64,000 nucleotides of DNA from Anastatus disparis (lineage: Eukaryota > Arthropoda > Insecta > Hymenoptera > Eupelmidae): positions 266,501 to 330,500 of the forward strand of contig JAFFSR010000033.1 of the NCBI GenBank assembly GCA_017163975.1, given 5' to 3'. The first letter of the stretch is position 1. Each line of letters opens with the position of its first letter. The notes below the pieces were generated by a model, which did no database searches, was not told the DNA's origin, and saw nothing but the letters and a program-made list of their open reading frames with translations. Positions 12,452-24,539 of this stretch are shown one piece after another. A program made the position numbers and the translations under genes.

Positions 12452-13105
12452 TTAAACTTTAGTATTAAATACGGGTTATAAGAAATAACAAGTCTATTGT
12501 TTGCCCACTTGTTTTTTGTGTATAATATCTCATTTTTATTATTTTCTCGTCGATAAATAGGATAATTATTTGTCATTATTGTAGTTTCATCAAATCGTTG
12601 CGGAAAATTTTTCGTACTCTTTCTTGATTCTTTATCCATAAAAGGTGAGTGTTTTATTCTGATTTTCACAAGGGCCACGGATCATAAGTTGTTCAAATAT
12701 TTGATATAAGCTAGGATTTATTATTTTTATTTGTAATTTCAGCTACTATAAATCAACGTCATCACTATTGTGAATTTTATCATCTCTACTTAAAAATATT
12801 AGCATTTAGGCATGCGGTAATCCTCTCTTGAAATTCTACTACGTATGAATATGCAACGCATTTTCCCAAAATATGTTTTTAGAAATGTGCTTTATTAATA
12901 GTTCTTATTTCTGATAAAATACTTCAACAACAATATTTGGTCTATCTGTTACTTCTTCACTTTGTCCTATGTTATTTGTGATTTCTTCTCATTTCGGATT
13001 GCATGTCATAGTAATGAAAAAATCTGATTTCCCAATTCTTCTTATTAATGTCATGTGATAAAGAGAATTTTGAAATAAAGAACGCGGACTTCCTGTAAAA
13101 GTTTA

Positions 13106-14093
13106 TGGTAATATAAACATTTTTCTTATACTATGATTGTCAATAATAATTATTTACTTTTATTGAAGCTTATTAATTTACAAAAAATTTAAAAAAATTT
13201 TATTTCAATGCAGTACAATTTAATTATATGAATATATGAAAAAAAATTAAATATATATTTTATATTGAACTACTATCGTCAATGAAATTAGCAAATTTAT
13301 ATATAATAATATATATAAGTTAAATTTTGCCCGTTCTTTATTAACACGAAGAACTTATTCATAAATTATAATATTAATGATGTGGAAATAAAATAAAAAC
13401 AAATATAAAATTGAATATAATATAACATTACTTGTAATACATACACTTCATAATATTCATGTTTCATGAAAAATTTACATTTGATGCAAATAGAATTGTT
13501 GGATAATTGCAAATAGTTGATTTATGTTATAAATATCTGTAAAAGTTAGTTTTGTAATAAATAACCACCTTATTGATAATGATGGCCAAAGATATTATTT
13601 ATTAAAAATTTTTTATTAATATTAATATAAAATTAATGTTTATTTTACTTAATTAGAAAAAAAGGTTTATTTAGTTAAAAAATTTGCTTTTGTTCAGGAT
13701 TATTTAAAAAAGAAAGTAAATAAGAAAATATATTATTCAAAAGAATTAATTGTTAATCCTTAAAACTATTATACTATTACGTTAAATAATTTACATTAAT
13801 ATTGAAATTTTATTAAAATTATATTCACCTTATTAATTTATTGAAGAAAATGCGTTGTTACCAAGTAGTTTTCCTATTGTGATACGCAGCATTTTTATTC
13901 AGTTTGATTGCTTGCACATGAAATAGTTACTAAATTTCACTAGTTTTACATATACTTTTTAGTTTTGCTTTTCACAAAAATACTGAAAGTAAAAGAGGAA
14001 AAAATTTTTATCTAAAAAGCTTCGATGATCAAGTTAGACTTAGTTAAAGAATTTTAATCGACTGTGTAGGCTTCAGTCATTTCTTATTATTTT
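13106..14093. other. AT-rich non-coding stretch
   Basis: Very AT-rich sequence upstream of the Helitron Rep block. Nothing coding or structural is supported. Confidence 0.5.
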
Positions 14094-14096
14094 ATA

Positions 14097-14810
14097 CAGT
14101 CGACGATCTGAGTCCCGCCGCCTTCTCCTCCATCGAGTAGCTCGTGCGTTACCCCCACTCGCTGACTAAAAGAATTTGTTTTCAAACATTCTGAGTCCCG
14201 CCGCTGCTCCATGCGACTTTTTAACTTGTAAAAATGGATTTATTAGTTTAATTTTTTTGTTTAGAATACAATAAACGTTCATTGCAATAAAAGGTAACAA
14301 AAAATATTGTAATATTGCATAATTCTCATTTATATTTACTATAAAAAATATAAAAATTAAATTTTTTTATTTATAGGTAACATAAATTTAAAAATTAAAG
14401 AATATATTATTTATTGATGAACTAAATACTCATTGTTATTATGAAAATGAAATGAAATAAGATTTATTTTATCTTTTATTTATAAAGCAATCACTCAAAT
14501 TTTCAAATAAATAACATTTTATTGATTGATTAAATATATCTAGTTTAATTTTTATATTTTTTTCAATAGATATAAATGAGAATTATGCAATATTGTATTA
14601 TTTCTTTGTTACTTTTTATTTCAATAAACATTTGTTGTATCCTAAACAAAAAAATGAAATTAATAAACCCATTTTTACAAGTGAAAAAGTCGCATAGAGC
14701 AGCGGCGGAACTCAGAATGTTTGGAAACAAAATCTTTTAGTCAGCGAGTGGGGGTAACGCACGAGCGAGTCGATGGAGGAGAAGGTGGCGGGATTCAGAT
14801 CGTCGACTGT
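14097..14810. mobile_element. 714-bp MITE with ~250-bp TIRs and TA target duplication
   Basis: The ends CAGTCGACGATCTGAGTCCC and TCAGATCGTCGACTG are flanked by TA on both sides (14095-14096, 14811-14812). Arms of about 250-270 bases pair across a short AT-rich centre. TA duplication plus CAG-type ends fit a Tc1/mariner-related non-autonomous element. No transposase is present. Confidence 0.8.
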
Positions 14811-14812
14811 AT

Positions 14813-17516
14813 TACTTTTGCTTCTTGAAGAAAAAATTTTAAAATTCTTTCGATTGAGAGCGGATTAATTGGTAACAATGCATTCTAAAAATAATTTAAC
14901 CGAATTTTTGCTGACATCTTTCTCCCTTATTCCTAAATAATCACAATCATTTTGCTGATATTGGATCCAATATGGATATTAATTTTTGCTTATTGCTTAT
15001 ACGCGAAAAAATATTAAAATTTTTATTTCTTTGAAATTTAATATTTTGCAATTTTTTTTATGTCAGCAGTTTATATTTCTACATTGCTATTCGATATCCT
15101 CTTTTTCTTTTTTTTCGGTCTTATATTACAAAAATAAAACATTTAGAATTCATAAAAAAGAATTTTCTTTAAAAATTAAAATTTTATATTAAGAAAACTG
15201 AAATTCTTAACAATAATATTTTTTTTTCTTATAACATTTTATGTAGTGTTACGATTTATTTTTATTTTTATCTATGAAAGATTTTACTCTGCTAACGCAA
15301 TAAATTTTCTAATCGACTGTTACGTTATTTTCTTATTTAAATATCGTTTACTTTAATATGCAAATCTGCGCAACTATTATATGCCTAATTACATTATGTT
15401 ATATCTTTATCAGAAATTAAACATGCAGTTTTTATTATGATTTTAATAACTTTTTAAATGATGTTTGCTGACGTTGCTATTATTTTCTTTTATAATTTTA
15501 GTAAAAGTTTTATTTTAAAAAATAATTTAGTACTTCTATTATTTCAATTTATGTTATTTAACTTTAAATTTTTATATTGTTCAAATGTAATTTTTCTCAT
15601 TCATTCTTGCCTGTTTCATTCCATTTTTTGGCGTATTTTTCCCCTTTAGCGCTTTATTTTATTTATTTTCCATTGTTTCATTTATTTATTATTATTATTA
15701 TTTATTCAATTTATTTCTTTGGTATTTTTCACACTTCTTTATTTTTCTAATATTATTTATTTTATTATCCAATATATTCTTTTTTAAGTAAAAACTGCAG
15801 TTTCCCCCTTTTTATTAACGATATGATCCAATAGATTGCCTTTCGATATAATGGATCCCGCGGGTGCTAACCATCTATTTAGCTGAGCAATGTAATTGTT
15901 TTTCTCTTCGTCTAAATTACTCGATTCGGTTCGACTTCATCTCACGCGTAATGGTCATCGGCTACAAAAATTTGCTCGATCTGAACCCATCAACGCAGTG
16001 ATGACATATGACGATGCCACCTTTTACATCCGAAAATGAAATACTGCATCCCTTAAATTTAAATCCCTATTTTTCATTGCATTCCATTAATATTTATTGA
16101 TTCATTTATAGATTATTATCTTTACTTCTCTTTTTATTTTCCTCACAGATAGGCATAATAGAGTCTTGGTTTATCATGATTCATACAGTGCAGATATATG
16201 AACTCAAAACCCCACCTCAAACTAGTACTTCCAGCCACACCGAGAGAGTTTTGCCTTAACAAATATGACGCGCGACGCACTAGAAAAAGTGATGCGTTTC
16301 GCATCGTAAATCGCGCATACTGCTTCGCATTTCATAATTGATGCATCACTTTTTCTTGTGCATAAGTCGAAATACAGTGCGCGAGGTGGCGCGCCGCATC
16401 GAAAAATTCCATGCTTGTTTAGACACACATCGATATTTATCGTTAATGCGAGCCACCTTGTGGCCCGTTTTAAAAGCGCACCATCGTTTATGATGCAAAA
16501 CCTTATCCGTGCAGGTTCTTAAGGCGTGCTCTAATTAAACCTCCCACCCACATCGCGGATAATCATCTTTTATTTTTTTATTATGTTCATTTTAATTACT
16601 CTCTTTTATTTTTCTTTCATATTCATTCGTACTCCTTTTTTATTTATTTATTATTTATGGCGTTTCTATATTAAATTTAATTCTTTATTCATAGTATTTC
16701 ATTCTTAATTTGCTTCAAATAAATTTTAAAATGATTTTCATGCTGAATAAAAATATTTTGTATAGGTTAAAATATGTTTAAATACGTTTCCACGTTTTAA
16801 GTGATAGCAACTTATTTCTTAATCAATGTTTCCATATAAAGTTTTAATTAATTAAAACTGACTTTTTACCGCATGCTTTATTTTTAATTTACACACCGAG
16901 TTTATGTCTAAATAATATTACGCATTTTATTTACGCTTGCTTAAGTAGTAATTAAATTAATAATAAAACTAGAAAACGCGATCTATTTATTATATATTTT
17001 ATGCTACTTGCTAATTGCGTATTTATTAATTATTAATTCAGTTACTAAATTATGAGTATAACGCTATTGTTTAACATTATCGGAAATATTAAAATTGTTG
17101 GCTTAATGTTTGAAAAAAAAGTATATGAACTTTATTCTATTTGCGTTCTAAATTGAATAATCTTTTCTATTAATTGTTATCTATTGATTTATGCTTAAAT
17201 TATTTCTTGATTAAAACAAATTTTTGAATATCTATTAACTGTGTTATAGGCTTATACTAAAATTAGTTGACTTCTTCTTAATTTCGTTCATTGATTTTCT
17301 GGTGCTTCATTTTGAGAATAAAAATGTTCAAACACGAAAGAGAATCACAATTTGTTTCTCTCTTTGTTTTTTTTCGTGGTCTTATCTTAACACACTAGTA
17401 CTCCCTACTAGAATGAACAATAAGGCCTACTTTATCCTTCATAGTAGTCATATAACAGGTGTATGGCTGAAAACATCTTATAGAAAAATTTTGGATTAAA
17501 TAGAACATTATAAATA
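14813..17516. other. Non-coding stretch
   Basis: AT-rich, with a moderately GC-richer segment at about 15830-16030 and 16220-16520 that contains a small hairpin. Short open frames here have no recognisable motifs. Confidence 0.45.
16277..16361. repeat. Small hairpin
   Basis: GCACTAGAAAAAGTGATGC pairs with GCATCACTTTTTCTTGTGC (one mismatch) 47 bases downstream. The loop contains further GATGC/GCATC short palindromes. Confidence 0.7.
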
Positions 17517-17518
17517 TA

Positions 17519-17563
<45 letters not shown>
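17517..17563. repeat. (TA)n microsatellite
   Basis: Alternating TA tract at the left boundary of the large foldback element. The matching right boundary at 43568 also runs into ATATATATACAT. Confidence 0.9.
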
Positions 17564-18661
17564 GGGACATTTCATGTGAACTCACCTTACAAAAAAAATG
17601 AAAATCGGTAAAAATCAGTGGAAAGCTTCCATTTCATACCCAAAATACACAAAAAAAATTTCAGATGTCTAGGTCAAAGAGTATAAATATAATAAAGAGT
17701 AATGAGTAATGAAAATTGAGATTTTTCAAAATTTTTTGTAAAATTACCAACTTAATAATTATTTTACTCAAAAACTAAGGGGTGTAGAGAATTACTTATT
17801 AAGACATTTCTTGTTGCAAATTGCATCTACCCCTCACAAAGCCACGCACATTAAATAAATAGCACTAACCGCTCGGTGTAATAAAAATATTTTAGTTGAT
17901 GCTCCGGTAATTTAATAAATAATTTATCAGAACATTACATTATAATTATTTTTTATACGGATAAAGAAATTATTTTAATATGTATAATAGATTTAAGAAT
18001 TAAAATTCATATTATATTTTTGGAAATAAAAAATAGGAAGTTGAATAATTTTTATACGAATAAGATATATGTGCCATAAAAATTTATTTGAAAATGAAAG
18101 AATCTTTTATTTATAGATTGTGGAACTTTTAACAAGTATTTTATCCCTATTTAGTGGCACTTTAATTATGAAATACTGTTTGAATTCAAAAATAGAATGA
18201 AGAGTAATGAAAATTTAATACACAGCAATGATTAGTCTTGCTTTTTCACAATTATAACTTAATACAATAATATCAAAAGTTGGAAAATGTTAATTATATA
18301 TTTCTCGAAAACGTTATTCAGTAATCTGCCGTCCGAAGTAAGAAAACCTTAACTCCAATGGGATTCCAATGTAGTTAACCACTTTTACACTTTGAACGGC
18401 AGTAATGCTAATAATTAATTTTATCATTAAATAGAAAATTTCAATCAAAATTAAACAGGGGCAATGACTAGTACTACAGTGTTTTTTAGAATCCTAATCT
18501 AAACCAATAATTAAAGCTTCTTTGCTTTATCTTAATTATTTAAGTTTCAAGAATATAATAATCAAAATCAAAACTATACTTTTAATTTTATAATCTAAAA
18601 CAAGAATATCAAAAGCAAGTTTGATTTATCTCAATTGTTTCATTTCTTAATATAATGAGTC

Positions 18662-19135
18662 CGAGGGGCTACGCACTTCATGTCCTCTCAAAAAATCCTC
18701 AGAATTGAAAGTGTGTACTCTTATGTCCTCTCATGTCCTCCGATGTCCTCTGAATTTTTTTTCAATGTACTCGCGGTTATTTTGAAAAGTAAAAAAATTG
18801 CAGAAGACAGCAAGAGTACAGAAGAGAATGAAGAGGACAATGTGAGTACATAAGAGAATGAAGAGGATAATGTGAGTACATAAGAGAACTATGGAGGACA
18901 GTGAGAATACAAAAGAGGACTCCTCAGTTCTCTTGAGTTCTCTTTTATGTCCTTTTATATCCTCTTAAGTTTTCTATCTGTCCTCTCAAGTTCTCCCGAG
19001 TCCTCTCAACTTCGCCCATGTACTCTAAAAAATTAAAGAGTTTATTTGTGATCTTGTCCTCTTTAAAGTCCTCTTTAGTCTCTCAATGTACTCTTTTTTG
19101 TCCTCCCGAGAGGACAAGAAGTGCGTAGCCCCTCG
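18662..19135. mobile_element. 474-bp MITE, 8-bp TSD AATGAGTC
   Basis: The ends CGAGGGGCTACGCACTTC and its reverse complement are flanked by perfect AATGAGTC copies (18654-18661 and 19136-19143). An 8-bp duplication fits hAT-type transposition. The interior is unusual: many repeats of GTCCTCTCATGTCC on one half and GAAGAGGACAATGTGAGTAC on the other, so the two halves form a degenerate purine/pyrimidine inverted repeat. Confidence 0.85.
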
Positions 19136-20019
19136 AATGAGTCATCTTTGAATCAAAAAATTCTACGTTTTGAACAGGTAAGTAATTGGAAAATAATAGT
19201 GTCTGTACATACCTTTTCTTTTTAATATAGCTTTACTCTAATAAATTTTCAAAAAATAATGACAAGGTAAAAAAATTCAATACATAATAATAATTGCATG
19301 TATTCCAATAAATTAAGATTCTCATAATTATTTTATATTAAAATATTTGGATCCTTTTTCCAATTTAATTCCAATAGCAATCAATTCTAATTTTGTTTTA
19401 ATAATTTATTTAAATAACATTGCAAATCTATATATCCATTGAATTGAAATTCTCAAATGTATTATAAGTAAAAAATGATTTCAATGCTTACAAATCTCAA
19501 ACTATATTTGTAATATTACATAGCATAAAAGCACATAATGGAAACCTGCAAAAAGAAAACAAACAAGCTCTTTAGCTTAACAGCTTTTTAATTAGATAGA
19601 ATAATTTAGTTTTTACTTGAAAAAAACTAAAGTTTCATAGAAGATTTTTTCAAAAACTGCAGCAAAGTTTACTGATTCTGCATTTCTCGTTTATAATGTT
19701 AAACATAGCACGAAACACTATGATAAATTAATATACAATAAGTATTTTGAAATAAATGATAATAAAAATAAAAATAAGTAATTTAATAGATGTCATTAAA
19801 ATATTTTAACGCATATAAAATTTTATAGATCTAGAAAGCAAATAGAAAGTAATGATTGTTGCAACATCACACATAATCAAACTATAATAAAAGATATTTA
19901 TATAATGCATCTTGTATAAATAATTATATGTTTATAATACCTATACTCTGAATTAATATTTTTGATTCCGATAAATTATAAAAAATTTGTGTATTTAACT
20001 TATCATTAGTAAGTAATTT

Positions 20020-20230
20020 TAACGTAAATACTTTTTTGAGATTAACATTCTATCTAAAATAAAATAATTGCATGCGAAATTTACATAAAAGATTAACACT
20101 TTATTGACATCAATATTGAATCTAAAATAAAGTACTTGCATGCAAAATTTACAAAAAAAAATAAACACTTTTTTGACATTAATATTGTATCTAAAATTAA
20201 GCAATACATGTAAAATTTACATGAAAAATA
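20020..20230. repeat. Three tandem ~63-bp units
   Basis: Three consecutive copies share ATTAACAC..TTGACAT, TATCTAAAAT and GCATG.AAAATTTACA. They lie in the loop of the large foldback element. Confidence 0.7.
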
Positions 20231-21448
20231 ATTGATTTTAAACAACAAAAATTAAAAAGTTAAACAAATAAATGCCTACATTGCTCATATTCTTGTTGAA
20301 CACGCTTTCTGCATGAAGTGCATAACTTTTCATCTAACTTTTCTTATTTCTTCTGTCATTTTCCGTAATGACTTCACTTTTCTATGTTTTTTTAATTTAT
20401 AAGGATTACAACACCTATTATAATTTATCGTTGTAGTTGAGATTTTCAATTTAACGAATATATAATTCAGAGTTGTTAAATGTCCTCTAGATCCTCCCCT
20501 CTTTTTTATTTTTAGTTTGTGCAAATTTAATTTATTTTAATTTCAAAATGATTTATAAAGTTTCAAAACTCTTACTTCCTCTCCCCCTTTACCTCTGATT
20601 TCATTTTTATCCTGGTTATATTTTTTGACTTGTCATGGTCCATATGAAAAATTTTACAAAATTATATCAAATATAGTGGCATTTTGAGGTTTTTTTACTC
20701 CAGATACTCCAAATTCAATTTCTAATTTAAATTTATTATTTATTTAAACCATAATTTGCTAGAATCTGGAGAATGTTTAACAAGAGTCTATATAATATTA
20801 TTATATTATTTAAATCAATTATTGAAACATAATTATAATTGATTGTCATTGGAATCAAATTGGGAAAAGAATCTAAATATTTTAATGTATAACAATTATA
20901 ATAATCTTAATTTATTAGAATTCATGTAACTATTATTAATAGATATTAAATTTTTTTACCTTGTTATTATTTTTTGAACCTTTATTACACCAAAGCTATA
21001 TTTAGAAGACAAGGTATGTACAGACAATATTATTAAATAATTACTGTTCTAAACGTAGATTTCATGCAATAACAACTTTTTGATTTAAAGATGATTCATT
21101 ATCTTCAGAAATGAAACATTGAGATGAAGCAAACTTGCTTTTCATATTCTTGTTTTAAATTATAATATTGAAAGTATAGTTTGGATTTTGATTAATAAAT
21201 TCTTGAAACTTGAATAATTAAGATAAAGCCAACAAGCTTTAAATATTGGTTTGGATTAGGATTCTAAAAAACACTGTAGTACTAGTCATTGTCCTCTGTT
21301 TAATTTTGATTAAAATTCTAAAATTAATCATTAGTATTATTCAATAAAATTTTCCAGAAGAAGATGAACTTCTGATATTTTTGTATTAGGTTATAATTAC
21401 AAAAAACAGAACCAATCATTGCTCTGTATTGAATTTCTATTACTCATA

Positions 21449-22273
21449 TGTAACGTCCGAATAAAAGTTATTAATTTTTATATTTTATTTCACTCGTTCG
21501 TTACAGTTCTCGTTGTGTCAAGCGGTCACGCAAACAAGAAAGTTTTCGCGTGGCAGAGTAGCGGTAGAGAATAGAGGGAGGTGAATTGCAGGCTCGATAG
21601 CCCTTTTTTTAGAAATCGAGGAAAGAAAAATATAAATAAGTATTTTAATTTTTACCTTGGTTTATTGGTTGTTTTAATGTGAGAAGATCCTTTTCTCGGT
21701 ACAATATAATGTGGTGGTCACTTTTTCTTATTGAATTAAATATGTTATATTAAATAATATATTTGTCACTTTTTTTATTGAATATAATATAATGGTCACT
21801 TTTAAAATATAGAATCGAAATAACAATTACTCGAAAATATAATATAATAATTACTTAAGATGAAAAGACTTTTAGTTAGATTTGTAAAAGATTATATTTC
21901 CCTTTATGGGGTTTTAAAACACAACTGACCCGTACTCGGTGCAGCAAACGACTGTAGTAGAATAACATGAACTGTGATTAGTTCAGAGGTTTTTATATTT
22001 TCTGGAAAACCGAAAATCTTCATGGAAAAAACCTCTGAACTCTTGGTGACTTATTTTCTAGTAGAGGTCACCGTTCATTGTTTCCATCTAATTAAGAAAA
22101 TGGTAACGCTTTTTTATTATAATTAGATGATTTCTATGCTTATTTTTTTTCCGATGACCTCTTGAACGGAAAAGCTAAAACTTTTGGAAATCTCAGCCAA
22201 AAGTTTTTTTTGTAAAGAAAATATAAAATTTATTAATAAAAAAATGAATGTTCAAATAAGCGAAGACGTTACA
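21449..22273 (-). repeat. 3' LTR of the Gypsy element
   Basis: 825 bases bounded by TG/CA with short inverted termini TGTAACG and CGTTACA. The adjacent internal sequence on its 5' side is a GGGAGG polypurine end. Confidence 0.93.
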
Positions 22274-22285
22274 CCTCCCAGGTTG
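22274..22285 (-). promoter_or_regulatory. Polypurine tract before the 3' LTR
   Basis: The minus-strand sequence AACCTGGGAGG immediately precedes the LTR start TGTAACG. It is short, but placed exactly where plus-strand priming is expected. Confidence 0.6.
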
Positions 22286-22586
22286 AGAAGGTTCATCGTC
22301 CTCGATGAAGTAAGGCTGTGATTAACAAAATTTTGAGCTTTTCTCTTACAAGGTTAAAGAAAAAATTCTTACTTCTAATGGTGGTGAAGAGTACAATAGG
22401 GTTAGTATGGTGGTGATAACCTAAACTTAAAATATGTAGTTAATGTTATTATAGAATTTTTTTTTTTTTTTTTTTTTAGAGGTAATTGTAGGAAAAACAA
22501 AGAAAAAAAATTAAAAGAAGTTCGAGGTAGATGGTTTGTGTAAGATATCATATATGATTGGAGTGTAAATTTAAAATTGATAGTTA

Positions 22587-22907
22587 TTAGCTTTCAGTTT
22601 CGGAATGATATCCATCGTCATCTTCTGGTGGAAGTCGTGGTCTCCTTAATATATAGTGCTGATCTAATTCGTACATTTCTTTTTCAGTGAAGACCTCTTT
22701 GAGTCGATCTTCCTGCCGTGCGGTTATCATTACAATTGTGATGTCAGTGTAAAAGTTAAGACGTATAATGGGTCTTTCATCGTATCTCATAGTGCAATGT
22801 ACGCACCATCTTGCCATTTCGTCTTCTTGATACGGGTGGCAAGGTCTGAAATTAGGCCTGAATCCAAGCCTTAGCAGTAAATTGATTCTTTCTACTAAGT
22901 TGTACAT
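22587..22907 (-). CDS. Accessory ORF, 106 aa, CxxC and acidic tail
   Basis: A complete ATG-to-stop frame lies between env2 and the 3' LTR. It has a helical N-terminus (residues 1-18), a basic/aromatic segment, one WCVHC pair (about residue 35), a β-like hydrophobic run (LNFYTDITIVMI, about 50-61), a charged helix and a strongly acidic end (PPEDDDGYHSE). I do not recognise the family. Its position downstream of env suggests an accessory gene of the retroelement. Alternatively it is the last exon of a spliced product together with the coding-like blocks upstream. Confidence 0.45.
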   Translation of the reverse strand: MYNLVERINLLLRLGFRPNFRPCHPYQEDEMARWCVHCTMRYDERPIIRLNFYTDITIVMITARQEDRLKEVFTEKEMYELDQHYILRRPRLPPEDDDGYHSETES

Positions 22908-23282
22908 CTGAATCGAAACAAATATGTATATAAGATAACTTAGTTAATTATAGATAAGTAAAAAGAAAAAAAAATGAATCATGAAATGATGGTTTTACAA
23001 AGGTATGCAAAAAAAATGGTTCTATAAAGGTATGGTTTGATGGTGGCGAATAAGAAGAGAGATAGAGGGGGGTATTAGTAGGAAAAAGTTGGTTGGAACG
23101 CTGGTCTTGATTCTATCTAGGTTCTTTCGTTGTCTTGAATCTTATTTTAGCATAAGAAGGACATTTGTGATCTATGTACTCATTTCTTATTTTGTGTTTG
23201 GTTATTTTGCTTTGACTCAATTACGTATCAATTATTTCGTTAACCATCAGAGGCATGTGTCATAAGATCTCCTTATATCTTA

Positions 23283-23447
23283 ACTTCCTTCTTGTGAGAT
23301 GAGTATTGATGTAACAAGCAGAAAAGGAATCTGTTGTTCCAGCTGATCTCAACTTCAATAGAGATATTTGTAGCATCGTCTTTCGGTGTAGTAAAGGCTT
23401 TAGGATAATGGATATCTTCTGCTATAGTTATGACAGATTTGTAGACC
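23283..23447 (-). pseudogene. Possible accessory exon (β-rich, ~55 codons)
   Basis: A minus-strand frame beginning VYKSVITIAEDIHYPKAF and containing NISIEVEISWNNRFLF looks coding by composition. It is preceded by TTTTTTCTCTCATAG, a good splice-acceptor-like sequence. It has no start codon and no recognised family. It may be an exon of the accessory region of the Gypsy element, or chance. Confidence 0.25.
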
Positions 23448-23579
23448 TATGAGAGAAAAAAGAAAGCAAGAAGGTGAGGAAGAAAGAAAGAGAAAACAAA
23501 AGAAAGGAGAGGAGAGAAGTTAAGTTGGAGCTAGAGAGGTTGAAAATGCACCGGCTTCATCTTCAATTTGGAGATGTCG

Positions 23580-23763
23580 TTAGTGTGCCGTTTCCTTACA
23601 TCTTGCGCAAGTGTAGGCCCTTTTGTGGCATAATAGTATTTTCTTACAGTAAGTGCAGTGTTGGTATCGGGCTTCGGCCAAACAAATACGATGAAATTAA
23701 GTGTAGTATTTATAACACTCCTTGTATTTTGCCTTTGTTAAATAACATTCTTCGCAAATGACG
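23580..23763 (-). pseudogene. Cys-rich accessory fragment (second zinc-ribbon-like unit)
   Basis: The minus-strand translation holds ICEECYLTKAKYKECYKYYT, a stop, then CTYCKKILLCHKRAYTCARC in the same frame, ending at a TAA (23580-23582). Two CxxC pairs separated by about 14 residues repeat the pattern of the neighbouring upstream ORF. Likely a decayed copy or continuation of the same accessory zinc-binding protein. Confidence 0.4.
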
Positions 23764-24138
23764 CTACGACTCACTGTAGTATACTGGTGTTTGTACGTCG
23801 TTGGTTGTGCAATACGACGTTTTGATGGTTTCCTGCGGTTCTATTTCTATTTGGGAATCCAATAACACTTCTCGCGTGGGAGTCTTTTGGCGATGGATGC
23901 GAGGCTGAGTTTCATCTATTCTTACTTTATTCCGACGTCCAAAGACTTGTTTGCCTCCTATGGTTTCAATTTCATCCGGGTGTCTAAGGGCTGTCCTGGT
24001 ACAAGCTGTGCACTTACGTGCAGCTAGTGCTTCCAATAGATGTTTGCCACAGCCGTAACACTTCCAGTACGATGGTTCCTTGTAAGAGTAACGGTGGAAC
24101 TGAGTTTGTTTCTCATAATGTTCGGCACTATTGGTTGT
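23764..24138 (-). CDS. Accessory zinc-ribbon-like ORF of the Gypsy element
   Basis: An open minus-strand frame of about 125 codons without an ATG near its start. Its core is WKCYGCGKHLLEALAARKC followed by TAC: two CxxC pairs 15 residues apart, typical of a zinc ribbon. The C-terminal half is charged (ETIGGKQVFGRRNKVRIDE) and looks disordered. It lies between env2 and the 3' LTR. Insect Gypsy elements normally have nothing but env here, so this would be an extra gene, perhaps expressed by splicing since no start codon is evident. Function unknown. Confidence 0.4.
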   Translation of the reverse strand, partial: TTNSAEHYEKQTQFHRYSYKEPSYWKCYGCGKHLLEALAARKCTACTRTALRHPDEIETIGGKQVFGRRNKVRIDETQPRIHRQKTPTREVLLDSQIEIEPQETIKTSYCTTNDVQTPVYYSES

Positions 24139-24464
24139 TTAGAAGCATGTACTGCACAGTACTCTTCGGCTGATTGTGTTAAAATACATGGCCGTTACTT
24201 TAGGGTGTTGCCCGGTGCAAATTCCTTTGATCATAATGCTGCTTGATTGTTGATTTGTTGTGCGAGTAAACTGCAGGAAGAAAAAGGTATAAACGATAAG
24301 TAAGATGAAGAAGGGAAAGATAATTGAAAATCTGAAATAGGAAGAAAGAAATAAAAGTGGTTCATGAGTACAATAGTCGTTAGTATGAGGGTGAGATCTT
24401 ATTATCTATGGTTAATAGTTTGATTATTTGTTATTTTTTTTATTACTATATTATTTGCTACTTG

Positions 24465-24466
<2 letters not shown>

Positions 24467-24515
<49 letters not shown>
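24467..24515. repeat. (TA)n microsatellite
   Basis: About 24 TA dinucleotides just downstream of env2 on its coding strand. Confidence 0.9.
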
Positions 24516-24519
<4 letters not shown>

Positions 24520-24539
24520 ATATTATAGTTTTTTTTCCT

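Larger units (their letters stand above)
8721..13105 (-). pseudogene. Helitron Rep/helicase, decayed and interrupted
   Basis: Reading from 13105 leftwards the order is that of a Helitron replication-initiator/helicase. It starts with the LFQNSLYHMTLIRRIGKSDF block and FITMTCNPKW, then the RGLPHA motif of the HUH endonuclease region. Next come QLMIRGPC and SYNPYLILKFN, then FNCHINIELC, ERFFLRLLLLHVK, Walker A (GPGSSGKS, near 11140), a Walker B-like WDEI, LPF/RKQFPV, and the final QGQSFEKVGVH...GHKHLYVALKR block ending at a TAA (8721-8723). Stops and frameshifts occur in most blocks (for example in place of Ser before QGQS), so it is dead. A TIR transposon splits it at 8881-10057 and a MITE at 12225-12451; excising either restores the local frame. 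Confidence 0.85.
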
